In this document: positions 38,269-46,958 of the stretch, piece by piece
Layout of the letters: every line of letters starts with the position of its first letter
How positions within the stretch are numbered: the first letter of the stretch is position 1
Assembly (NCBI RefSeq): GCF_900119485.1
Contig: NZ_FPJZ01000002.1
Span: 7,697-71,696, forward strand
Origin: Thermoactinomyces sp. DSM 45891
GTDB lineage: Bacteria; Bacillota; Bacilli; Thermoactinomycetales; Thermoactinomycetaceae
DNA: 64,000 nucleotides
Direction: 5' to 3'
Made by a program: the position numbers and the translations under genes
The notes under the pieces: model-generated
The model's input: the letters and a program-made list of their open reading frames with translations, nothing else
Told to the model about the DNA's origin: nothing
The model's database searches: none

Positions 38269-39051
38269 TTGTGGAATAAAGAGAATCCTAAAAAAATGAT
38301 TGCCTACCGTGAAATCGATAGCAACTACATCGTCTTGCAAAATAACGGGCAAATCCATAGGGTCAACAACACAAACCTCCAATTATTCGATGTGAAAAAG
38401 ATAGAATCGGACATCATTACCACGAGTATGGATCATGTAAATCTATTTCTGTTTTCTCCTACCATTGCCTTTTTGGAAAACCATTCAGTCTTAAATAAAA
38501 TAAAAATCGTTGACGAAATAGAGAATAGAGCTCGTTCTTCCTTCACATCATACGATTCATTCAATCATTCTATCCAAGAGATTATATGTAGCGGGACTGA
38601 TTATTTACAAGACCCTTATCCAGTTGATACCTTGATCCAATCAACTCCTTATCCACTAACCATACAAATTTTAGCAGATGATTTACATATCCATGAGAAA
38701 ATGCTACTCACACATACATTCACTTCGTTTACTCTCTGCTTTGACCTTATATTTAATAAGAAAAACCCTGAAAACAGTAAAATAGACTTTCAGGAAGTAC
38801 GTGCGGCAAAAAGGGACTTACAAAAATGGAACATAGATTTACGTTTGTTTATGTCTATTCAATTAATGGATTCAGAGGAAATAGAAGAAACGATCCAATT
38901 ATGTTTAGATCATAAACTCCCTCGGCCTCAAATACTTGAGACTCATCCAATTGGCAAAGCGTTGTCTCATTCCCATATTATTTTACAGAAGGAGTATCTC
39001 TCGTTACTTGAAAATATTACGCATCAAAATCATACAGCATTAATTATCTGA
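38269..39051 (+). CDS. Hypothetical protein, divergent from the regulator
   Basis: I do not recognise this 260-residue protein. It is soluble-looking, mixed charged and hydrophobic, without signal peptide, membrane segment or clear motif. The second half looks helical (SKIDFQEVRAAKRDLQKW and following). The start is TTG 38269, seven bases after a strong AGGAGGTG; the in-frame codon two positions upstream is not used because the overlapping GTG runs into a stop. It is divergently transcribed from the PlcR-like gene over a 248-bp AT-rich gap, so it may belong to the same regulatory unit. It ends at a strong bidirectional terminator. Confidence 0.75.
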   Translation: MWNKENPKKMIAYREIDSNYIVLQNNGQIHRVNNTNLQLFDVKKIESDIITTSMDHVNLFLFSPTIAFLENHSVLNKIKIVDEIENRARSSFTSYDSFNHSIQEIICSGTDYLQDPYPVDTLIQSTPYPLTIQILADDLHIHEKMLLTHTFTSFTLCFDLIFNKKNPENSKIDFQEVRAAKRDLQKWNIDLRLFMSIQLMDSEEIEETIQLCLDHKLPRPQILETHPIGKALSHSHIILQKEYLSLLENITHQNHTALII

Positions 39052-39087
39052 TTATCCTAACTTTTATGAGTGATCCTTTACATGCAT

Positions 39088-39121
39088 AAATGGCTTTAGC
39101 CTATTCAGACTAAAGCCATTT
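39088..39121. terminator. Bidirectional terminator
   Basis: AAATGGCTTTAG (39088-39099) pairs perfectly with CTAAAGCCATTT (39110-39121) around a 10-base loop, between two convergent genes. Confidence 0.88.
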
Positions 39122-39123
39122 TC

Positions 39124-39810
39124 TCAAGATTCGTTTTGTACACCATCTTCATCGTCCACGTCATTACTAAAGCCTGTATTTAGATCAAACTCCATCCTCC
39201 AAATACCTTCATATTCTCGGAATGCGAGATAATCCCCTTTATCCTGACCAATCACTTCATATACAACCTGAATAATAGGTGGGATCGAATCTTTATGGTA
39301 TACTACTCTCATTTTTGCCTTACTTAATGACTTTGCTTTTTCCATTACTTTCGTATCAGCTTTCTTCTTCACATAAGCTTCACGTGTAGCGGGAGCTGAA
39401 AGCATCTGATTCTTGTCGGCTTTAAATAAGACTTCATCTTTAGATGCTGTAGGTAGGTAAAGATCATATTCCAATCCGTGGTCTCCCATTCCCCGTGCAT
39501 GAATCAATAGTTTGGTTTGGGTAATGGGATCAACTCCTTTTAATAAGGCATAATCAAACTTCTGTTTTAATTGATCGTATAGAACCTGCTCTTCTTTCGA
39601 TAGCTGAAATAGATCCATCTCTGTTACCTTGTTTAAATACTTCTCCACTTTTGGCTCATGAAGTGCTACTGGATCACTGTCCTCCACTTTCTGGACAGTT
39701 GCCTGCTCCTCCTTTGTCTTCTCTGGCTTCCCTGCATCCGTTCCACAACCGATAGCCATAACACATAGACTGGCTACCACTACTCCTAAAATTAGTCGAT
39801 TCACTCGCAT
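39124..39810 (-). CDS. Putative lipoprotein of unknown function
   Basis: This protein has 228 residues from the ATG at 39810, preceded by GGAGGATTAT; an ATG at 39843 lacks such a site. The N-terminus is a lipoprotein signal (residues 1-21) with Ala-Ile-Gly and the lipidated Cys22, followed by a charged linker (GKPEKTKEEQ). The rest is mixed and acidic at the very end. It should be anchored to the outer face of the membrane. I see no domain that names its role. Confidence 0.75.
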   Translation of the reverse strand: MRVNRLILGVVVASLCVMAIGCGTDAGKPEKTKEEQATVQKVEDSDPVALHEPKVEKYLNKVTEMDLFQLSKEEQVLYDQLKQKFDYALLKGVDPITQTKLLIHARGMGDHGLEYDLYLPTASKDEVLFKADKNQMLSAPATREAYVKKKADTKVMEKAKSLSKAKMRVVYHKDSIPPIIQVVYEVIGQDKGDYLAFREYEGIWRMEFDLNTGFSNDVDDEDGVQNES

Positions 39811-39907
39811 ATAATCCTCCAAGGAAAGATTCTGTATTTTCATTAGTTTTTATTATATCAAAAAGATTGTTTTTTAGTATAGTGCCTTCCACCGTAAGCT
39901 ATAATAC

Positions 39908-39955
39908 AAAAAACCCCTTGTGAAGTTATCTTTCAACTCTACAAGAGGTTTCTTT
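39908..39955 (-). terminator. Terminator of the bacilliredoxin gene
   Basis: An imperfect stem (ACCCCTTGT with ACAAGAGGT, plus AAGTT with AACT inside) is followed on the minus strand by TTTTTTG, directly after the bacilliredoxin stop codon. Confidence 0.75.
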
Positions 39956-39961
39956 CATTGA

Positions 39962-40402
39962 CTAGCAATATTTGTTATAAGCATTGGTTAAATTCGCCGC
40001 AATCTCTTCCAATGAAACGCCTTCGATCTCATGACGATGAATCATATGTACTAATTTACCGTCTTTTAAGATGACAAAAGAAGGCGAGGAAGGTGGCTGC
40101 CCTTCGAAATATTGACGAGCTTCCGCCGTTGCTTCTTTATCTTGACCAGCGAACACCGTATAAAGATGATCGGGCGTTTTCTCATGTTTCAAGGATTCTG
40201 CGATTGCTGGACGAGCAAGTCCTGCTGCACAACCACAAACCGAGTTTACAACCACTAAAGAAGTTCCTTTAGCCGCCTCACCTTGGAATGCTTCCTGCAC
40301 TTCTTCTGGAGTGCGTAATTCTTTTACACCAATTCGAGTTAGTTCATCTCTCATAGGTTGAACCATCATCTGCATTTGTTGAAAATAAAAGTTTTGTGAC
40401 AC
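39962..40402 (-). CDS. Bacilliredoxin (BrxA/BrxB family)
   Basis: This 146-residue protein of the former DUF1094 family has the characteristic Cys-Gly-Cys motif at residues 56-58 (NSVCGCAAG). Bacilliredoxins remove bacillithiol from S-bacillithiolated proteins after oxidative stress, in the cytoplasm. Bacilli usually carry two (YphP/BrxA and YqiW/BrxB); I cannot tell which this is. The best start is GTG 40402, eight bases after GGAGGG; the frame is open further upstream but without a ribosome binding site. Confidence 0.92.
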   Translation of the reverse strand: MSQNFYFQQMQMMVQPMRDELTRIGVKELRTPEEVQEAFQGEAAKGTSLVVVNSVCGCAAGLARPAIAESLKHEKTPDHLYTVFAGQDKEATAEARQYFEGQPPSSPSFVILKDGKLVHMIHRHEIEGVSLEEIAANLTNAYNKYC

Positions 40403-40486
40403 GTGTATCCCTCCTTCACCATTATATTGTATCCAAATCAAGAAAGAACGTCTACGAATCGTTTTAGCTCCCTTTTAGCGACTGAA

Positions 40487-40542
40487 CAAACCAATCCTCC
40501 CCTCGAATGGACGATTACATTATTCGAGAGGACTGGTTTGTA
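40487..40542 (-). terminator. Long hairpin after the IclR gene
   Basis: Roughly 20-bp imperfect arms (around CAAACCAATCCTCCCCTCGAAT and its counterpart near 40522-40541) form a strong hairpin directly downstream of the IclR-type gene. The T run that follows is weak, so it may be a terminator or an mRNA-stabilising structure. Confidence 0.55.
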
Positions 40543-40552
40543 TATATTCATC

Positions 40553-41293
40553 CTAAACTAGCTTTCCCATCTCTTCTGCCGCTTTCACGAGACGGGGCAC
40601 ATAACGAATCATCTGTTCTTCATTCATGCGTGAGATCGGTCCTGATAAGACAAGAGCCGCAACAAGGTTGCCTGATCGGCTGTGAATCGCTACGGAGATG
40701 GCCGCTGTTCCCGCTTCCCGTTCTTCCATGCTAATCGCATATCCTCGTGCGCGAATTTCTTGTAATTGATTTATGTATAAGTCTCGGTCAATCCCAGAAG
40801 GCCACATAGGATCGAAAAGAACTTTTCCTAACAAATCACCTTCCGTATAGGCTACGATCACTTTACTCGATGCCCCTACCGATAGCGGAAGTCGCGCGCC
40901 GATAGGGGCCACCCGGCGAATCGCTTGCTGACTCTCCACCGCTTGAATCCGTACACGCTCTAATCCATCTCTCACATATAAACTAACCGTTTCATCAATA
41001 TCATCTCGGAGACGCTCCATCTCAGGAAGGAACAAAATGGCAGGATCATCAGAACGATTAATATGATTAGCTAACTCCCAAATTCGAAAGCCTAGGCTAT
41101 ACTTCTCAGTGTCAGCATCACGTTTAACAAAGCCTTTTGCTTCCAAGGTAGCGAGTAGACGAAAGACCGTACTCTTACTTAATTCTGTTTTCTCCACAAT
41201 CTCTCTCATCGCTAATTCTGGTTTCCCCACAAAGCAAAGGAGGATATCTAAGGCTCTCTCTGCCGCTCTGGTTGTGGTCTTTTTCTCTTCCAT
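40553..41293 (-). CDS. IclR-family transcriptional regulator
   Basis: This 246-residue protein has an N-terminal winged helix (ERALDILLCF, then LSKSTVFRLLATLEAKGFVKRD) and the C-terminal IclR ligand-binding domain (from IWELANHINRSDDP on, with PLSVGASSKVIVAY). IclR proteins usually repress or activate a neighbouring catabolic gene in response to a small acid. The gene is divergent from acnA, and both promoters carry TGAAACA/TGTTTCA dyads. It may therefore control itself and aconitase, with a TCA-cycle or related acid as ligand. The effector is not visible in the sequence. Confidence 0.88.
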   Translation of the reverse strand: MEEKKTTTRAAERALDILLCFVGKPELAMREIVEKTELSKSTVFRLLATLEAKGFVKRDADTEKYSLGFRIWELANHINRSDDPAILFLPEMERLRDDIDETVSLYVRDGLERVRIQAVESQQAIRRVAPIGARLPLSVGASSKVIVAYTEGDLLGKVLFDPMWPSGIDRDLYINQLQEIRARGYAISMEEREAGTAAISVAIHSRSGNLVAALVLSGPISRMNEEQMIRYVPRLVKAAEEMGKLV

Positions 41294-41314
41294 CCTTGTC
41301 CCTCATTCCAAATT

Positions 41315-41329
41315 TGAAACAATGTTTCA
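41315..41329. promoter_or_regulatory. IclR-type operator before the iclR-like gene
   Basis: TGAAACA and TGTTTCA form a perfect 7-bp dyad around a single central base, 22-36 bp upstream of the IclR start codon. It has the sequence style of IclR-family operators and probably mediates self-control. Confidence 0.65.
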
Positions 41330-41400
41330 TTTTATTATACTGCTTTGTGCACAGGTTAGGAAAGGACTAAAAATATTCTTATTCTATCTAGATAAAAGAC

Positions 41401-41430
41401 TATACAATTTCGTTTCGTTAGTTGTATAAT
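41401..41430 (+). promoter_or_regulatory. Probable acnA promoter
   Basis: TATACA (41401-41406), an 18-base spacer and a perfect TATAAT (41425-41430) lie about 90 bases upstream of the acnA start. The following operator-like repeats lie just downstream of the expected transcription start. Confidence 0.5.
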
Positions 41431-41443
41431 GAGTACTGAAAAA

Positions 41444-41469
41444 GAAACGCTGTTTCATCTGGTGAAACA
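41444..41469. promoter_or_regulatory. IclR-type operator array before acnA
   Basis: GAAAC (41444-41448), TGTTTCA (41451-41457) and TGAAACA (41463-41469) give two overlapping inverted repeats with the same half-site as the dyad at 41315-41329. The position after the -10 box suits a roadblock repressor. Confidence 0.6.
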
Positions 41470-41519
41470 AAATAACAAAACTTACTTATTTCACGCAATT
41501 TTATAAAGGAGGCTTTTCA

Positions 41520-44234
41520 ATGTCAGATCTCTTTCAATCTCGCTCAAAACTAACCGTTAATGGAAAAGATTTTACTTACTATCGACTAGGTACTTTAGAA
41601 GAGCAAGGAATCGGAAATATCTCCAAACTTCCTTATTCCATCAAGGTTCTTTTAGAAGCCGCTGTACGCCAACATGATGGGAAAGCAGTTACCAGAGAAC
41701 ATGTAGAACAACTTGCAAATTGGGATACTTCTTCTTCAGACAAAGAAATCGCTTTTAAACCAGCACGAATCGTATTACAAGACTTCACAGGGGTTCCTGC
41801 AGTAGTCGACCTTGCTGCCCTTCGTTCTGCTATGGAGCGTGTAGGTGGAAACCCAGAACGGATTAACCCGCTCATCCCAGTTGATCTTGTTATCGACCAC
41901 TCCGTTATGGTAGATAAAGCAGGTACTCCTGACTCACTCGAATACAATATGCAACTCGAGTTTGAACGAAACGAAGAGCGTTACCGTCTGCTTCGTTGGG
42001 CAAAAGACTCTTTCACGAACTTCCGTGCTGTACCACCTGCCACCGGAATCGTCCACCAAGTAAACCTCGAGTACTTGGCAACAGTAGTGGCAACTCGTGA
42101 AGAAAATGGAGAAACCGTCGCTTTTCCAGATTCCCTAGTAGGTACCGATTCTCATACCACGATGATTAATGGTCTTGGTGTACTCGGTTGGGGCGTTGGA
42201 GGAATCGAAGCGGAAGCAGGTATGCTCGGTCAGCCTCTCTACTTCCTCATGCCAGATGTCATCGGCTTCAAATTAACTGGAAAGCTAGCGGACGGCGCAA
42301 CTGCAACCGACTTAGCTTTAACCGTAACCGAAATGCTTCGTAAAAAAGGGGTAGTCGGCAAATTTGTTGAGTTCTATGGTTCAGGTCTCTCCAGTATCAG
42401 CCTCGCTGACCGTGCTACAGTGGCTAACATGGCTCCTGAATACGGTGCAACGATGGGCTTCTTCCCAATCGACGAGGAAACCCTTAACTATCTACGCAAC
42501 ACAGGCCGTGATGAAGAGCTTGTCCAACTCGTAAAAGAGTACTACAGCGCTCAAGGCATGTTCCGTACAGATGAAACGCCAGACCCAGTCTTCACGGATG
42601 TGGTTGAACTAGACCTTAGCACAGTCGTGCCAAGTTTATCAGGTCCAAAGCGTCCACAAGACCGTGTAGAACTTTCTAACATGCAACAAGAGTGGAACGA
42701 AACCCTTAAAAAGCCCGTAGAAGATCGTGGGTTCGGTCTAACAGATGAGCAAATCGCGAAAAAGGCTAGTGTAACAGCTCCAAATGGTGAATCATTTGAA
42801 CTGACAACGGGCTCTGTGGTAATCGCAGCGATCACAAGTTGTACCAATACCTCTAACCCTAGCGTTATGCTGGGTGCTGGTTTAGTAGCGAAAAAGGCGG
42901 TTGAGCTAGGTCTTCAAGTAAAACCTTTTGTAAAAAGCTCACTTACACCTGGTTCAAAAGTCGTAACCGACTACTTAGTGAAATCCAACCTACTGGATCC
43001 CCTTGAGCAACTTGGCTTCCATATTGCCGGCTACGGCTGCGCAACTTGTATCGGTAACTCCGGTCCATTACAAGATCATATCAGCCATGCGATTGAGTCC
43101 AATGATTTGACAGTTGCTTCCGTGCTCTCTGGAAACCGTAACTTCGAAGGTCGTGTACATCCATCTGTAAAAGCAAACTACTTGGCTTCTCCGCCGCTTG
43201 TAGTGGCGTATGCATTGGCAGGTACAGTAGATATCGATTTTGCAACAGAAGCAATCGGCACAGATAAGGACGGAAAACCTGTTTTCCTCAAAGATATCTG
43301 GCCATCCTCTGCTGAAGTAAGCGAAGTATTGTCCGAAGCGATCTCACGTGAACAGTTTATCGAGCAATACGGCAAAGTATTTGATGCCAATGAGCGTTGG
43401 AACCAAATCCCAGCTCCAGAAGGCACACTTTATGATTGGGATGCAGACTCTACCTATATTCAAGAGCCTCCATTCTTCCAAAATCTCTCTGCGGATGTAG
43501 AGCCAATCCAAAACATCCAAGGCGCTCGTGTGCTTGCACTGCTTGGAGATTCCGTCACAACCGACCATATCTCACCAGCAGGTAATATCAAGCCATCTAG
43601 CCCAGCTGGACAGCTCTTGCAAGCCAACCATGTAGATATAAAAGACTTTAACTCGTATGGTGCCCGTCGTGGTAATGACCAAGTGATGACCCGCGGAACC
43701 TTTGCTAACATTCGTCTACGCAACCTAATGGTACCTGGTTCAGAAGGCGGCGTCACAAAACATATTCCTACAGGTCAAGTAACCTCGATCTATGATGCTT
43801 CCATGAAGTATCAAGAAGCAGGTATTCCACTCGTAATCTTCGCTGGTAAGGAGTATGGTACAGGTAGCTCCCGTGACTGGGCGGCAAAAGGTACAAATCT
43901 ACTCGGGGTCAAAGCAGTCATTGCTGAGAGCTTCGAGCGGATTCATCGTAGTAATCTAGTAGGAATGGGTGTACTTCCTCTTGAGTTCACAAACGGTGTC
44001 TCTTGGAAGTCTCTCAATCTAACAGGCGAAGAGATCATTGATATTCCAGGTCTAAACGATCAAGTGGAACCGGGTCAAATCTTGCAAGTTCGTGTAAACA
44101 AAGCAGATGGTTCTGTTGTAGAATTTGATGCAAAAGCACGTCTGGATAGCGTAGTAGACGTTGAATATTACCGTAATGGTGGTATCTTGCAAACCGTACT
44201 TCGTCAGATCCTTAGTACAGAAGTGAACGTTTAA
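41520..44234 (+). CDS. acnA: Aconitate hydratase A
   Basis: This 904-residue aconitase of the AcnA/IRP type interconverts citrate and isocitrate in the TCA cycle with a [4Fe-4S] cluster. Visible marks are LVGTDSHTTMINGLGVLGWGVGG, the first cluster cysteine in SCTNTSNPSVM, the other two in GYGCATCIGNSG, the swivel-domain substrate loop GSSRDWAAKG, and LLGDSVTTDHISPAG. The length is normal. The RBS is AAAGGAGG. In Bacillus subtilis the enzyme also binds RNA when it loses its cluster. Control here probably involves the divergent IclR-type regulator rather than only CcpC/CodY. Confidence 0.98.
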   Translation: MSDLFQSRSKLTVNGKDFTYYRLGTLEEQGIGNISKLPYSIKVLLEAAVRQHDGKAVTREHVEQLANWDTSSSDKEIAFKPARIVLQDFTGVPAVVDLAALRSAMERVGGNPERINPLIPVDLVIDHSVMVDKAGTPDSLEYNMQLEFERNEERYRLLRWAKDSFTNFRAVPPATGIVHQVNLEYLATVVATREENGETVAFPDSLVGTDSHTTMINGLGVLGWGVGGIEAEAGMLGQPLYFLMPDVIGFKLTGKLADGATATDLALTVTEMLRKKGVVGKFVEFYGSGLSSISLADRATVANMAPEYGATMGFFPIDEETLNYLRNTGRDEELVQLVKEYYSAQGMFRTDETPDPVFTDVVELDLSTVVPSLSGPKRPQDRVELSNMQQEWNETLKKPVEDRGFGLTDEQIAKKASVTAPNGESFELTTGSVVIAAITSCTNTSNPSVMLGAGLVAKKAVELGLQVKPFVKSSLTPGSKVVTDYLVKSNLLDPLEQLGFHIAGYGCATCIGNSGPLQDHISHAIESNDLTVASVLSGNRNFEGRVHPSVKANYLASPPLVVAYALAGTVDIDFATEAIGTDKDGKPVFLKDIWPSSAEVSEVLSEAISREQFIEQYGKVFDANERWNQIPAPEGTLYDWDADSTYIQEPPFFQNLSADVEPIQNIQGARVLALLGDSVTTDHISPAGNIKPSSPAGQLLQANHVDIKDFNSYGARRGNDQVMTRGTFANIRLRNLMVPGSEGGVTKHIPTGQVTSIYDASMKYQEAGIPLVIFAGKEYGTGSSRDWAAKGTNLLGVKAVIAESFERIHRSNLVGMGVLPLEFTNGVSWKSLNLTGEEIIDIPGLNDQVEPGQILQVRVNKADGSVVEFDAKARLDSVVDVEYYRNGGILQTVLRQILSTEVNV

Positions 44235-44255
44235 ATCATGTAATTGATTTCATAC

Positions 44256-44288
44256 GAACAGCCTCTTTCGATGTGAAGGAGGCTGTTC
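44256..44288 (+). terminator. Terminator after acnA
   Basis: GAACAGCCTC (44256-44265) pairs with GAGGCTGTTC (44279-44288) shortly after the acnA stop. The T tract is short. Confidence 0.7.
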
Positions 44289-44326
44289 TAGTTATACAAT
44301 CTCACTGAAAAAGGAGTTGTCATAAA

Positions 44327-44680
44327 TTGAATCGTACAGACCTAGCAATTCTAGAAAATTACCTATTCGAACTAGAAACCAAATTACTCAAACCAACGAA
44401 AGAACTTTATGCAGAGTATCTATCTGATACCTATTTTGAATTTGGTAGTTCGGGAAATGTGTGGATAAGGAAGGATTATGATGTGATTGGCTCTCGTGAT
44501 ACCCGAAAGCTAACACTTACTCAGTTTCAACTTCATCCATTAGCAGATGATGTAGTTATGGTAACGTATCATATTCATGATGAAATCCGAGAACTAAACA
44601 CGTTACGCAGCTCCATTTGGAGGCAATTTAATAAAAAATGGAAGATGATCTTTCACCAAGGAACACCCACTCGCTCCTAA
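44327..44680 (+). CDS. DUF4440-like (NTF2-fold) small protein
   Basis: This 117-residue protein resembles DUF4440/SnoaL-like proteins: an N-terminal helix (ILENYLFELETKLL), a curved sheet, and the closing WKMIFHQGTP motif common in this family. The fold is a cone-shaped ligand pocket, and no specific function is known for this branch. The start is TTG 44327, with AAAGGAG about 11 bases upstream. Confidence 0.7.
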   Translation: MNRTDLAILENYLFELETKLLKPTKELYAEYLSDTYFEFGSSGNVWIRKDYDVIGSRDTRKLTLTQFQLHPLADDVVMVTYHIHDEIRELNTLRSSIWRQFNKKWKMIFHQGTPTRS

Positions 44681-44723
44681 TAAACAGATAGGGAGTCAAC
44701 TTAGCATCATTTAGAAGGTAATC

Positions 44724-45200
44724 TTATACAGTACGTTTTAAACCAAGTGCTAGGATTTCTTCATCATGGCGAATGAGAACGGTTCGAATGTATTTGAGTC
44801 GTTCCTGTGTATCATCCCCTTCTTGCTCGATCTGGGTCACTTTTTGGTCAAGTAAGCCCACTGCTCGATCTACTTTGATGTCAAGATTATGGGTGCCTTG
44901 TTTGAGACTTTCTGCTATGTGATCAACTTGATCCATTCTGTTTTCTAGCTTGTCCATTCGCTGTTCTAAGCCATCCATTCTGTTTTCTAGCTTGTCCATT
45001 CGTTGCTCTAAGCCATCCATCCTGTTTTCTAGCTTGTCCATTCGTTGCTCTAAGCCATCCATTCTGTTTTCAATCCGGTCCAAGCGATCTTCTATGTTAC
45101 CAACTCGCTTATCTAATCCATCTATCTTGGCATTCATGATTAATTGTTGATCATAGATAGCTCTCACCATCATCGTAAGTTCTTTTAGTTGTTCTTCCAT
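44724..45200 (-). CDS. Coiled-coil protein with tandem 14-residue repeats
   Basis: This 158-residue, almost wholly helical protein begins at ATG 45200, five bases after GAGGTGG. Three exact or near-exact 14-residue repeats of the pattern NRMDGLEQRMDKLE, with hydrophobic residues in heptad spacing, make a long parallel coiled coil. The flanking LDKRVGNIEDRLDRIE and LDIKVDRAVGLLDQKV continue the pattern. There is no signal peptide or membrane segment. Similar proteins are common in Bacillales and annotated only as hypothetical. Confidence 0.7.
   Translation of the reverse strand: MEEQLKELTMMVRAIYDQQLIMNAKIDGLDKRVGNIEDRLDRIENRMDGLEQRMDKLENRMDGLEQRMDKLENRMDGLEQRMDKLENRMDQVDHIAESLKQGTHNLDIKVDRAVGLLDQKVTQIEQEGDDTQERLKYIRTVLIRHDEEILALGLKRTV
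44935..45060. repeat. Three 42-bp tandem repeats in a coding region
   Basis: The units 44935-44976, 44977-45018 and 45019-45060 are nearly identical, with a partial fourth copy after them. Each encodes 14 residues (two heptads), so copy-number change would keep both frame and coiled-coil register. Confidence 0.9.
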
Positions 45201-45285
45201 GAACCCACCTCTTTTTCCATATACAGACAATATATCAGGTAAGCAGACATAAAGAAAGATATTATTCCTATTATTTTGTCATCAA

Positions 45286-45323
45286 ATTAAAAAAGCTCAG
45301 CATCTAATAATAGACACCAAGCT
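45286..45323 (-). terminator. Terminator of tpx
   Basis: On the minus strand a stem of about 12 bp with several G.U pairs (AGCTTGGTGTCTA with TAGATGCTGAGCT) is followed by TTTTTT. Confidence 0.7.
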
Positions 45324-45345
45324 TCCTCTCGAAACATTCCTATCC

Positions 45346-45861
45346 TTATAGAGCTTTTTTAGCCGCTTCGATAGCCGCTTCGTAATTCGGATGATTCGTA
45401 GCTTCTGAAACATACTCTACATAGGTCACTTTATCATTACGATCTACCACAAATACCCCACGTGCTAATAGACGAAGTTCTTTAATAAGCACGCCATAAG
45501 CCGTACCAAATGAAGCATCACGATGATCAGACACTGTTTGCACTTGGTCAATGCCAGCCGCCGCACACCAACGCTTCTGAGCAAATGGAAGATCCATACT
45601 CACTGTTAATACAACAGCATTATCTAATTTAGCCGCTGCTTCATTGAAGCGACGAGTTTGCGCATCGCATACTCCGGTGTCTACAGAAGGAACCACGCTA
45701 ATCAGACGAACTTGTCCAGCTGAACTAGCGAGGGTTACTGGGGTTAAATCATTTGCAAGCACGGTGAATTCAGGTGCTTGATCGCCCACTTTCACCTCAG
45801 GTCCTACTAGGGTCACAGGACCCCCTTTAAATGTAATTGCTCCATGACGTTCTTGTGCCAT
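45346..45861 (-). CDS. tpx: Thiol peroxidase Tpx
   Basis: This 171-residue atypical 2-Cys peroxiredoxin reduces peroxides in the cytoplasm using thioredoxin. The peroxidatic cysteine is Cys65 in PSVDTGVCDAQTRRF and the resolving cysteine is Cys99 in KRWCAAAG; both are in place. The length is typical for the family. RBS GGAGGAG. Monocistronic with its own terminator. Confidence 0.96.
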   Translation of the reverse strand: MAQERHGAITFKGGPVTLVGPEVKVGDQAPEFTVLANDLTPVTLASSAGQVRLISVVPSVDTGVCDAQTRRFNEAAAKLDNAVVLTVSMDLPFAQKRWCAAAGIDQVQTVSDHRDASFGTAYGVLIKELRLLARGVFVVDRNDKVTYVEYVSEATNHPNYEAAIEAAKKAL

Positions 45862-46024
45862 TATGTATTCTCCTCCTTAACAAGGTTACAAACCTAATCT
45901 TACCATATTCTCATCACTGTAGAAATCGAGTTATATATGAACTGATTTCAAATATGTAGGATTTCCACTACCTTTCATTTTCTGCTATCATTTCATCTAG
46001 AAGGTTCGACAGGAGGTCTACAGC

Positions 46025-46336
46025 ATGAAAGTACAAATATCCGACTTAGCCGCAGCAAAATTACTTTATATTCTACATCAAGAACACGCAGACGAATCGC
46101 TAGCATTTCGTGTGATGGCGCACACATCCGGTTGCGGAACTCCTTCCTTCGCCATTGATTTGACGGAGGTATTACCTCACTTCGAATCCATAAAAATAAA
46201 GAACATCCCGTTTACGTGGGTTCCTGCGGAGCGTGCTTGGATGGATGGACTCATCATCGACCTAAACCGTGATAACGGAAAATTTATTCTCTCTCATCCA
46301 AACCCACCGTTCCAATCTGAGTGCCAACTTACTTAA
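46025..46336 (+). CDS. HesB/YqkB-like small protein
   Basis: This 103-residue protein has the HesB/IscA-like fold (MKVQISDLAAAKL at the start, VMAHTSGCGTPSFAIDL in the middle). It has lost the three conserved cysteines of true A-type iron-sulfur carriers except one in SGCG. It resembles the short YqkB/YneR-type proteins of Bacillus, whose role is uncertain. RBS CAGGAGGT. Confidence 0.75.
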   Translation: MKVQISDLAAAKLLYILHQEHADESLAFRVMAHTSGCGTPSFAIDLTEVLPHFESIKIKNIPFTWVPAERAWMDGLIIDLNRDNGKFILSHPNPPFQSECQLT

Positions 46337-46373
46337 ATGTCCTGCTACAACCAGTCTAGGAGGAATAGAATAG

Positions 46374-46958
46374 ATGATGAATATGACAAAATGGATCCTA
46401 ACCCTCTCTCTAGCCTTTATCCTACTTCTCCTTCTCATCATTGGATATTTCTATCTTAAGGTATCCCAATACGATGATACCCCTACTCAATCATCCCACG
46501 CAGATGCTGGGGTTGTTCTAGGAGCAGCATTGTGGAATGGAAAACCAAGTCCTGCCCTAGTCGAACGATTAGAGGTAGCAGCAAAACTATACCGAGATAA
46601 AAAAGTAGAATACGTCATTGTTTCAGGTGGACTAGAAGAAGAAGGCGTAACGGAAGCTCTTGCTATGAAAGAATATCTTGTACAAAAAAAGGTTCCTCAA
46701 GATCGGATTCTGCTAGAAGATCAGTCCTCAAACACCCAGCAAAATCTTGAAAACACAATGAAGTTACTAACCAATACCCAGATCGATAACATTGTCATTA
46801 TCACACATGACTACCACATGACGCGCGCTTTGCAGTATGCGAAGCAAACCGGACTAAAAGATTCACTCATCGCCCCTGTCCACTCCAAAGTTTTGTTTAT
46901 GCCCTATCATAAAGCGAGAGAAAGCCTAGCTTTAATCAAACAATCACTTGGTTTTTAA
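46374..46958 (+). CDS. YdcF/ElyC-like DUF218 membrane protein
   Basis: This 194-residue protein has an N-terminal membrane segment (ILTLSLAFILLLLLIIGYFYL) and an extracytoplasmic DUF218 domain. Family marks are AGVVLGAALWNGKPSPALVERL, VIVSGGLEEEGVTEA and LEDQSSNTQQNLENT, plus ITHDYHMTRA. Members (SanA, ElyC, YdcF) affect envelope integrity in other bacteria; the biochemical reaction is not settled. The 3' end overlaps the convergent DUF309 gene by 15 bp. Confidence 0.88.
   Translation: MMNMTKWILTLSLAFILLLLLIIGYFYLKVSQYDDTPTQSSHADAGVVLGAALWNGKPSPALVERLEVAAKLYRDKKVEYVIVSGGLEEEGVTEALAMKEYLVQKKVPQDRILLEDQSSNTQQNLENTMKLLTNTQIDNIVIITHDYHMTRALQYAKQTGLKDSLIAPVHSKVLFMPYHKARESLALIKQSLGF

Noticed and set aside
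44935..45060. Second CRISPR-like repeat set
   Set aside because: The 42-bp units are contiguous coding repeats of a coiled coil.
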